From a virus, in the IMG/VR virus record IMGVR_UViG_3300027974_000112, positions 1 to 30,314 of that record: a stretch of DNA of 30,314 bases; one strand, written 5' to 3'. The position numbers and the translations under genes were made by a program. A model generated the notes under the pieces. The model worked only from the letters and a program-made list of their open reading frames with translations, searched no databases and was not told the origin of the DNA. Below, one piece after another: positions 24,764-30,314 of the stretch. Positions within the stretch are counted from its first letter, which is position 1, and each line of letters opens with the position of its first letter.

Positions 24764-24786
24764 TGATGAACCTTATTTTATTCTAC

Positions 24787-24794
24787 TATTTATA
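24787..24794 (-). promoter_or_regulatory. T4-type late promoter box upstream of the large fibre gene
   Basis: The minus strand reads TATAAATAGTAGAA, 23 bases before the ATG at 24763 and just after the stop of the preceding gene. Confidence 0.75.
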
Positions 24795-24806
24795 ATCATT
24801 TTAACT

Positions 24807-25427
24807 TTAGCTTCTCCAACTTGTTGAATTTGCTGCTTGTGTACTCTCAAAAGTACTAAAATCATCACTTGCTATACTTGTTAAAGACTTTACAAAATTC
24901 TCTCTTTTTACAAAATAACCATTACTGTCTATAAAATATGTAGCTTCACCATCTTCAAAGACATATTGATAATAAAAATCTGATGGATTTGCTTGTAATG
25001 TTTTGTCTATTTTACCAATGGCAATCTGAGCACCACTTTTAGGAGCTACTTTAAAAGTTACTACAGGACTAGCATAACTAAAAGTTGCATCTAATTGTTG
25101 AATTCCACCATCTATGAATACTGCTAATCTTGAACCATCTAAAACAGGATTAGTTAAAGTAAATATAGTTGTTGATCCATTTCCTGCAAAAATTTCTGTT
25201 GCACCAGCTTGAAGTTTAATTGTATCTTCTACGTAATTTTCGTTTGTTGGTAATTGCCTGTTACCGTTTTTATCTGTTGGATTACCAGCATCAAAATCTA
25301 TTGAAACATTTTCATCTTTATTAATTTTTGTGTAATATAACAATCCTTCGCTTGTACGTCTTAAAGCGTGAAACGTTTCCGTTGTTTGTGTTGAAGTTTC
25401 TGGTACTACGTATCCTAATTTAGCCAT
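24807..25427 (-). CDS. Virion structural protein, tail/fibre region
   Basis: This 206-residue, mostly beta protein starts MAKLGYVVPETSTQTTETFH. Its middle part, FAGNGSTTIFTLTNPVLDGS then LAVFIDGGIQQLDATFSYAS, resembles the short beta modules found in many marine phage tail proteins (NGSTTxFTL ... VFxxGxxQ). It has no signal peptide or membrane segment. The start shares one base with the previous stop (TAATG). A baseplate or fibre-attachment role is likely from context; no named family is claimed. Confidence 0.78.
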   Translation of the reverse strand: MAKLGYVVPETSTQTTETFHALRRTSEGLLYYTKINKDENVSIDFDAGNPTDKNGNRQLPTNENYVEDTIKLQAGATEIFAGNGSTTIFTLTNPVLDGSRLAVFIDGGIQQLDATFSYASPVVTFKVAPKSGAQIAIGKIDKTLQANPSDFYYQYVFEDGEATYFIDSNGYFVKRENFVKSLTSIASDDFSTFESTQAANSTSWRS

Positions 25428-25774
25428 TAAGTAATCTCCAATACACTAGCATAAGCTTCAACATCAGGTGAAGATGAATCATCATTGACAGCTGCTACCA
25501 ATCTAATTTTATCGTTAGCTTCTAAATTTATTGGTTTATCCATTACTAAAGTATTTTCTACAGGAATTTGTAAAGATTTTCCTATGTGATAAAAAGTTGT
25601 ACCACCATCTGTAGTAACTTTTACATCTACGTTGGCCACATTTGTAGCACTCTTATTTGATATGTACAATGCGTGAATAACAGCCGTTGTAGCAGATGGA
25701 CAAGTGTATAAATTAGCACTTGCATTATCAGAAGTGATAACTGTCATACCTGCATTTTTAAATGTACTTGCCAT
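25427..25774 (-). CDS. Small virion structural protein
   Basis: This 115-residue beta-rich protein starts MASTFKNAGMTVITSDNASA and contains LYTCPSATTAVIHALYISNK, NVDVKVTTDGGTTFYHI and an acidic end. The layout (strand, Cys-Pro turn, strand with VDV) is familiar from small tail or capsid-surface proteins of marine phages. It is translationally coupled to the next gene. The precise location in the virion cannot be told from sequence. Confidence 0.78.
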   Translation of the reverse strand: MASTFKNAGMTVITSDNASANLYTCPSATTAVIHALYISNKSATNVANVDVKVTTDGGTTFYHIGKSLQIPVENTLVMDKPINLEANDKIRLVAAVNDDSSSPDVEAYASVLEIT

Positions 25775-25782
25775 TTTTTAAA

Positions 25783-26163
25783 TTATCCTCCGAAAACAAT
25801 TGACAATGCTAATGCATCATCAACCATTGCCACTGTTCCGCTTTGATTTGGTAAAGTTATTGTTCTATCACTTGTAGGTTCAGCTACTACTAAACTTGTT
25901 TCAAAAGCGTTTTCAATACTACCTTCAAAAACTAAATTTGATCCGTTCAATACAATATCATTTGTTGTTGAGTTACCACTATTTGTAGCTCCTTGAAGTG
26001 TAACTGCACCGGCACCTCCAACTTCTTTTACTATGTTACTAGAAGTTTTAGTGTAAAATTTACCGTCAGTTATATTGAGTGCTATTTCACCTACCTCTAA
26101 TTGACCTGTTGTAGGTATTGAAGCTGCTACTTCTGAGCGTTTTGGTTTAAATACAGTTGGCAT
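25783..26163 (-). CDS. Short tail fibre-type protein
   Basis: This 126-residue protein begins with the repeat-like fibre motif TGQLEVGEIALNITDGKFYT, followed by a coiled or beta shaft segment and RTITLPNQSGTVAMVDDALA near the C-terminus. These two blocks are typical of phage fibre shafts, and the second recurs in the 564-residue fibre as YTLTLPTATGTAGQFL. The short length suggests a fibre adaptor or a truncated fibre relative. It is followed 8 bases later by the 115-residue gene. Confidence 0.8.
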   Translation of the reverse strand: MPTVFKPKRSEVAASIPTTGQLEVGEIALNITDGKFYTKTSSNIVKEVGGAGAVTLQGATNSGNSTTNDIVLNGSNLVFEGSIENAFETSLVVAEPTSDRTITLPNQSGTVAMVDDALALSIVFGG

Positions 26164-26169
26164 AATAAA

Positions 26170-26310
26170 TTATTTTTTAAATATATCTTTTAATCTATCA
26201 ATATAATTGTAATTTTTTCTATCTTCTTTTTTGCCTAAACTGTAACCAATCAAAAATGATCCGGCCATAACTGTAAGTATTGCGATTATGTGCCAAGCTA
26301 AAAATGCCAT
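26170..26310 (-). CDS. Small single-span membrane protein (46 aa)
   Basis: This short gene starts with ATG at 26310, one base overlapping the stop of the 564-residue fibre gene (TAATG), and ends with TAA at 26170. The protein begins MAFLAWHIIAILTVMAGSFL and has one hydrophobic span (about residues 2-25). A highly charged Lys/Asp/Arg tail (KKEDRKNYNYIDRLKDIFKK) follows. This gives an N-out or N-in single-pass inner-membrane topology. The coupled start, intact frame and typical architecture argue that it is real. Possible roles are a holin/spanin-like or superinfection protein, but that is guesswork. Confidence 0.72.
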   Translation of the reverse strand: MAFLAWHIIAILTVMAGSFLIGYSLGKKEDRKNYNYIDRLKDIFKK

Positions 26311-28004
26311 TAATATGTTCCTCCGTCTATTGTTGTTATTGCTACTGAACCACTTGTAACTAAAAAGTTTGCAGTAGGGAAAAAAGCAACTCCAGCGTTT
26401 GAAGCTGTTGCTAATTCTCCTGATATTGTTATTCTATTTTGTGATACTGTTGTGTTAATTCCTTCGCCTGCTAAAAATTCTAAAGTATCTTCTAAGAAAA
26501 CTTGACCTAATGTAGAAGATTCATCCGCTAATCTTATAAATGGATTTGCAAGTTTGCTTCTTGTAATAGAACCTGCTAACATAGCATTTGTAATACCTAA
26601 TGCTTTTACTCTTAGAGCATCACTGTTAACTTCTATTGAACTACCATCAACTGCAACATTTAAAGTGTTGCCTGTTTTTGTTAAAGCATCACCTGCTGTA
26701 ATTTGTCCAGCACCTGAAAATTGTCCTACTGTTAATGAAGTTGTACCAATTGTAGGTGTACCTTCGTGTGTGAATACATAACCATTATCAGCGTTGTCTG
26801 TACCTTGTTCTACGAATACAAAAGCACCACCTGTTAATTCAGCAGCAGTGTCGGCATCAACTGATCTTGTCCATACTGTTGATGATGTTCTTACGTAAAT
26901 ACCGTTTTGACTTTGTGTGGTTTGGTTCTTAACTAAAATTCTATCACCATTTGTTAAAGTTACACCGTCGAGTGTTGTAACAGCAGAACCAAAAGTTAAT
27001 GTAGCACCTACACCTGCTGTACCGTTAGCATATGTAGCACTTAAATTTACTGTTGTAGCCGCAACGACTGAATTTTTAACATCTAAACCTTGTGATGTTG
27101 CGTCAACATATTCTTTTGTTGCAAGTGAGTCAGTAGTAAATCCTGCACGGTCTTTATAACCTGATGGAACTTTAACTGTTCCTGTACCGTTTGGTGATAA
27201 TGTTAAATCACCATTACTGTTTGTTGTTGAAATTGTATTAGCATCAACTCTAATATTATCAACATCTAATTGTGTTAATCCTGCAACGGCCGTTGTTGTA
27301 GAACCTAAAGTAAGTGTAGAACTTCCTAATGTGATTGTAGAATTTGCTAATTTTACATTTGTAACACCAGCATCTGTTAATTGTGTTGTGCCAATTGAAC
27401 TGTTACCAATTGAAAATGCTACTTGGTTATTTGTAACAGCAGTTACAACTTGTGTGTTACCTTGAAAATCTAAAGTTTCATTTGTATTAAATGTATCTGA
27501 ACCTGTATCGCCTGTAATTGTAAAACTAGAATAGATAGTATCAAAAGATAAAACACCAGAACCGTCTGTTTTTAAAAACTGGCCAGCAGTTCCTGTAGCT
27601 GTAGGTAAAGTAAGTGTGTAAGAGGCAGCTAATGTATTAGGTGCTTTAATTGTAACAGCATCAGAGCCGTTATTTGTTCCTTCTTGGAATTTTACTGAAC
27701 CACCAACTGTTGTACTATTTCCAATAATTAAATCGTCTATAGCTTTATTTGAATCTACAATTATTGCCGAACTTGCAGTTAAAACTCCTGGTTGATGATC
27801 TAAAGCGTTTGTAAAATACTTACCGCCAATGACTTCTTGTGATGAAGCATCGCCGTTACCGTCAACTGGCCCAACACCGATAAAGAGTTTATCTCCTAAT
27901 GTGTTATAAGCACCTGCAGCGTATGAATACGAAAGCTCTCCGATTTTGGCTGTAGCTGGTTTACCTAAACCACTGGACGTTTTTATTTTAATTATAGTTG
28001 CCAT
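26310..28004 (-). CDS. Tail fibre protein
   Basis: This 564-residue protein is rich in Thr, Ser, Asn, Gly and Val. Its N-terminus has KIKTSSGLGKPATAKIGELS and GDKLFIGVG, an attachment block found in marine T4-like fibres. Next come shaft-type segments (YTLTLPTATGTAGQFLKTDG, then repeated TTQL/NVKLANSTITLGSSTLTLGS). A receptor-type block has NGDRILVKNQTTQSQNGIYV, frequent in phage fibres and tail proteins. The end has SITRSKLANPFIRLADESST and a short beta tip. No catalytic motif is visible. It follows the 84-residue gene by 3 bases and so is read from the late promoter at 28284-28291. Confidence 0.88.
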   Translation of the reverse strand: MATIIKIKTSSGLGKPATAKIGELSYSYAAGAYNTLGDKLFIGVGPVDGNGDASSQEVIGGKYFTNALDHQPGVLTASSAIIVDSNKAIDDLIIGNSTTVGGSVKFQEGTNNGSDAVTIKAPNTLAASYTLTLPTATGTAGQFLKTDGSGVLSFDTIYSSFTITGDTGSDTFNTNETLDFQGNTQVVTAVTNNQVAFSIGNSSIGTTQLTDAGVTNVKLANSTITLGSSTLTLGSTTTAVAGLTQLDVDNIRVDANTISTTNSNGDLTLSPNGTGTVKVPSGYKDRAGFTTDSLATKEYVDATSQGLDVKNSVVAATTVNLSATYANGTAGVGATLTFGSAVTTLDGVTLTNGDRILVKNQTTQSQNGIYVRTSSTVWTRSVDADTAAELTGGAFVFVEQGTDNADNGYVFTHEGTPTIGTTSLTVGQFSGAGQITAGDALTKTGNTLNVAVDGSSIEVNSDALRVKALGITNAMLAGSITRSKLANPFIRLADESSTLGQVFLEDTLEFLAGEGINTTVSQNRITISGELATASNAGVAFFPTANFLVTSGSVAITTIDGGTY

Positions 28005-28007
28005 TTA

Positions 28008-28262
28008 TTAATATTCTCCACCGTTAAGTGTTAAATTTCCTGTCGTTGTAATGATGTTTGTTCTTGTAACAAACTTTTGATCGCTTGATCTATATTGTAA
28101 TAAAGAGCCGTCAATTAAGCCTTCAGTTGTTGTATCTACATCGCCTAATAATTTTAATTGTAATGAGCTGTTTTGTAATGTGGCACCAGATGGTATCGTT
28201 ACAGATACTTTTTGGGGTCCAGCAGATGTAGGTGAACTGATCCTAGCAGTTATGTTAGCCAT
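28008..28262 (-). CDS. Small structural protein upstream of the tail fibre
   Basis: This 84-residue protein starts MANITARISSPTSAGPQKVS. It is beta-rich and ends GNLTLNGGEY, three bases before the fibre gene starts. The style (VSVTIPSG..LQNSSLQLKLLGDVD) is that of a fibre attachment or baseplate accessory protein. It has no membrane segment. It is the first gene after a late promoter box and is probably expressed together with the fibre. Confidence 0.75.
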   Translation of the reverse strand: MANITARISSPTSAGPQKVSVTIPSGATLQNSSLQLKLLGDVDTTTEGLIDGSLLQYRSSDQKFVTRTNIITTTGNLTLNGGEY

Positions 28263-28283
28263 TCAAATCTCTCTTTTTACTTA

Positions 28284-28291
28284 TATTTATA
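28284..28291 (-). promoter_or_regulatory. T4-type late promoter box upstream of the fibre operon
   Basis: An exact TATAAATA on the minus strand, 21 bases before the ATG at 28262, with AAAGAGAG between them as ribosome-binding stretch. Confidence 0.75.
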
Positions 28292-28319
28292 TTAATTTTA
28301 ATCTATAATAAAGAATAAT

Positions 28320-28658
28320 TTAAACACTTACTTCAGGTCTAACGGTAATAATTCCTTCTAAAACTCTTGTAACTGAACCATTACTAGAGGTAATTTCAAC
28401 GTCATAGACGTATCTTTCTGCGTCCAGAGCGGTTGTTTGATTGGCCGTTAAAGAAATAGTCAAAACACCAGTTGTTCTGTCCGTAGCAAAAGCAGTAGTC
28501 ATTGCTGTTCTTGTTCTTGTAGATGAATAACCTTTGGCTAGTTTTGCACTGGCTGTATAACCAGTCAAATCAAATACGTTTCCGTTTATGTCTTTTACGG
28601 TTATATCTGATGTAAATGTTGCGCCTTGGTCTATTGATAGGTTTGCTACAGCTGCCAT
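28320..28658 (-). CDS. Ig-like virion protein (BppU N-terminal-like)
   Basis: This 112-residue protein contains NLSIDQGATFTSDITVKDIN (residues 6-25), DLTGYTASAKLAKGY, then ALDAERYVYDVEITSSNGSV and a closing VLEGIITVRPEVSV strand. This order (QG-T, DLTGYTA, L..G.Y.YDVE, ..V.rV.eG.itv.p) is the pattern of the small Ig-like domain seen in baseplate proteins such as BppU. It probably sits in the baseplate or fibre network. Its start abuts the stop of the 71-residue gene. Confidence 0.8.
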   Translation of the reverse strand: MAAVANLSIDQGATFTSDITVKDINGNVFDLTGYTASAKLAKGYSSTRTRTAMTTAFATDRTTGVLTISLTANQTTALDAERYVYDVEITSSNGSVTRVLEGIITVRPEVSV

Positions 28659-28874
28659 TTATTTTGTTTCTTTAGTTTCCTTAACCTCTATACCTAATTC
28701 TTCTATAATTCTATTGTTATAGTATTCAGTTAAAACGTCTATTTTCTCAATTTCAATAAGCAATCTTGTCTTATTGTTTTGTATTTCTTGTCTTGCTATG
28801 ATGTAGTTTTTCAATTTATCACTGAACTTACTTTCATCATATTCTTTACCATTAATTGTAATCGCCATATTCAC
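28659..28874 (-). CDS. Small DUF6447-like protein
   Basis: This 71-residue protein starts MNMAITINGKEYDESKFSDK, followed by a helix with KNYIIARQEIQNNKTRLLIE. This is the layout of the small DUF6447-type proteins common in marine T4-like phages (TINGxEYxxxxLS followed by a helical hairpin). Its function is not known. A second Met at residue 3 could be the true start. A late promoter box is 14 bases upstream of the first ATG, with AAGGAG between, so the first ATG has a very short spacer and either start is plausible. Confidence 0.75.
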   Translation of the reverse strand: MNMAITINGKEYDESKFSDKLKNYIIARQEIQNNKTRLLIEIEKIDVLTEYYNNRIIEELGIEVKETKETK

Positions 28875-28888
28875 TCCTTGTTATACTA

Positions 28889-28896
28889 TATTTATA
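28889..28896 (-). promoter_or_regulatory. T4-type late promoter box upstream of the DUF6447-like gene
   Basis: The minus strand reads TATAAATATAG, overlapping the stop of the preceding gene (28892) and 14 bases before the ATG at 28874. It marks the switch from small accessory genes to late structural genes. Confidence 0.72.
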
Positions 28897-29290
28897 TTAA
28901 AAATTCAGACGTATAATACTTTTTAATATCCAACACAATGCCTTTGTTTTCATTTAGTGGAAAAACTCTTTTTATTATATTATCGTAAACTTCTCTATCA
29001 TTATCGTATGTTTTAAAATAAGGGTCGTTGTTAAATAGTAAGTCTTTATCTCTTAATAATTCATAAAAATTCTCATTAAAATCTTTAGATAACCAGTATG
29101 CATAACAAATAGCTACAACATAACTTTTTGCAGGATATACGAAACCCAAATCTTTATCATTAAAATATTTTACAGCTGTTTCCACCACATCACTCGAATA
29201 TTCAATATGAAGTTTATTAAGGTCATCATCATGTTCTGTATTTGTTTTATGATATAATTCTTGTCTAATTTTCCATTCTTTTTTTATCAT
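28892..29290 (-). CDS. Unknown 132-residue protein
   Basis: I do not recognise this protein. It is charged, aromatic-rich and mainly helical, with a moderately hydrophobic stretch SYVVAICYAYWLSKDFN (about 76-92) too short and polar to be a clear membrane span. Its ATG overlaps the end of the dehydrogenase gene by 4 bases (ATGA), so the two are coupled. It may be functionally tied to the dehydrogenase, but nothing shows how. Confidence 0.72.
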   Translation of the reverse strand: MIKKEWKIRQELYHKTNTEHDDDLNKLHIEYSSDVVETAVKYFNDKDLGFVYPAKSYVVAICYAYWLSKDFNENFYELLRDKDLLFNNDPYFKTYDNDREVYDNIIKRVFPLNENKGIVLDIKKYYTSEFLI

Positions 29291-29916
29291 ATTTTTATTT
29301 TATTAATAGGATCATTATAAGATAACGATATTTCAGAAATATGTGCGTTATTATTATTATCAAACACATCAATAATACATTTGACCCATTGTTCAGGGGT
29401 ATGGCCATACATAAATTTTTCATCTTTTATTTTTATATTCAATAAAGGTTTTAATTCTTCAGAAGAATAATATTCTTCCATATTTTTAATTATGTTTTGA
29501 TTTTTATTTGAAGTATGACCAGGATTTAATAATGTCACCATAGGCCACACTGATTTTGAATTTAATACTTTAGTTATTTTATTTAAAAATTGTTTTTGCA
29601 TAATATATTCCAAATCATCTCCATTATTTTCATTATTTAAGTTGAATGGATTATAACTGCCTATGTTCCAAATATATTTTTTTAAACCTTTCCATTTTTT
29701 CCACACTTCATAAAACAAATCTATTTGTGCATAATTTGAATGTGCATTATTAATAAACATATCGCATGGTTCAATAATATTAGATATTTCTATTACATTG
29801 TTTATATCCTTACCTTCACTTTTACTAATTCCAATAATTTCGTGACCTCTAATTTTTAATATATTTGAAAAAGCCTTTCCTATTCCTTTCGTGTGTCCTG
29901 TTATTGCAATTTTCAT
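29287..29916 (-). CDS. Short-chain dehydrogenase/reductase (SDR) family protein
   Basis: SDR enzymes are NAD(P)-dependent oxidoreductases or epimerases with a Rossmann fold. The N-terminus MKIAITGHTKGIGKAFSNIL contains the cofactor motif TGxxxGIG (residues 6-13). MFINNAH (53-59) matches the NNAG strand. The catalytic residues also seem present: Ser87 in NIGSYNP, Tyr104 and Lys108 in EYIMQKQFL (YxxxK), then NPG at 131-133. At 209 residues it is short but complete. It overlaps its neighbours by 4 bases on both sides (ATGA junctions). The substrate is unknown; sugar or lipid modification is possible. Confidence 0.85.
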   Translation of the reverse strand: MKIAITGHTKGIGKAFSNILKIRGHEIIGISKSEGKDINNVIEISNIIEPCDMFINNAHSNYAQIDLFYEVWKKWKGLKKYIWNIGSYNPFNLNNENNGDDLEYIMQKQFLNKITKVLNSKSVWPMVTLLNPGHTSNKNQNIIKNMEEYYSSEELKPLLNIKIKDEKFMYGHTPEQWVKCIIDVFDNNNNAHISEISLSYNDPINKIKI

Positions 29917-30314
29917 ATTTTATCCTCGTAATCTTTTATATTATTTTTAATATATTCTGTAAGTTTTTTAGTGAAATAATTTCTAAATTTGTAAACCACA
30001 AAGTAATATGGATACTGAAAAATATATTTTAGAATACCTAAAAAAGTAAAATTAGTTTCTGGTAATGACGCTATACGTATTTGCATTAAATAATATTCGG
30101 TATAATCTCTTAAAAACATAGTATTATAATGTTTTACAAAATCTTCTTCAGTAATTTTACCTGATATTTTAATAAATTCTTGCACAGATAATTTTTTTTC
30201 TTTTATCTCTTTATAATTATATGTAACATTGTGTCCATACCAAGCTTGATTTTTTTTATCTGATATTCTAAAGTTTAATGGTAATTTAGATTTTAAAATA
30301 TTTTTTTTAAAATT
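29913..30314 (-). CDS. C-terminal part of an unknown protein (cut by right edge)
   Basis: The reading frame is open from base 30314 down to the stop at 29913, 133 codons. A GTG at 30185 could be read as a start, but the frame continues upstream with protein-like sequence (including NQAWYGHNVTYNYKEIKEKK), so this is more likely the end of a longer gene. The visible part is Lys/Tyr/Ile-rich and mostly helical, with an aromatic stretch TFLGILKYIFQYPYYFVVY. I do not recognise a family. It is coupled to the SDR gene by an ATGA overlap. Confidence 0.7.
   Translation of the reverse strand, partial: NFKKNILKSKLPLNFRISDKKNQAWYGHNVTYNYKEIKEKKLSVQEFIKISGKITEEDFVKHYNTMFLRDYTEYYLMQIRIASLPETNFTFLGILKYIFQYPYYFVVYKFRNYFTKKLTEYIKNNIKDYEDKI

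Noticed and set aside
1-30314. tRNA genes, CRISPR arrays, insertion sequences and attachment sites
   Set aside because: None was seen by eye on either strand. No cloverleaf-like segments, regularly spaced repeats, transposase-like proteins or terminal inverted repeats were noticed.

Overview
This window is a piece of a marine T4-like myovirus genome. Every convincing gene lies on the minus strand, so transcription runs from the right edge to the left. The base composition is very AT-rich, genes are tightly packed or overlapping, and at least nine gene starts are preceded by an exact T4-type late promoter box (TATAAATA). The left half is the conserved T4 morphogenesis block in canonical order: 13-14-15-(carbamoyltransferase)-16-(ParB-like)-17-18-19-20-67-68?-two small proteins-21-22-23. 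Gp23 (major capsid) is cut by the left edge.

Region by region in transcription order: 30314-28659 holds small accessory genes, namely a gene cut by the right edge, a short-chain dehydrogenase, an unrecognised gene and a small DUF6447-like gene. 28658-19494 is the tail fibre/adhesin region. It contains several small structural proteins, a 564-aa fibre protein, a 46-aa single-span membrane protein, a 1223-aa protein with six carbohydrate-binding-like repeats and a beta-helix, and a 523-aa glycine-rich adhesin-like protein. 19475-14546 is an accessory metabolic cassette: an unknown protein, three different 2-oxoglutarate/Fe(II) oxygenases, a heme oxygenase, a ferredoxin-dependent bilin reductase and a predicted outer-membrane porin. 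From 14519 to 1 come neck, terminase, tail, portal, prohead and capsid genes, interrupted by the carbamoyltransferase and ParB-like genes.

The most striking content is the heme oxygenase plus bilin reductase pair, followed by a phage-encoded porin. Heme oxygenase opens heme to biliverdin and the reductase would reduce biliverdin to a phycobilin. The reductase looks PcyA-like rather than PebS-like. That matches the description, known to me from the literature, of PcyX with its partner HemO in uncultured oceanic phages thought to infect alphaproteobacteria. No photosystem or phycobilisome gene is present. A SAR11-type or other AT-rich alphaproteobacterial host is therefore my leading guess, with Prochlorococcus as the alternative; the window alone does not decide this.

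All functional calls come from reading the translated sequences, recognising motifs and using gene order. No database search was run, and alignments to named proteins were made from memory.
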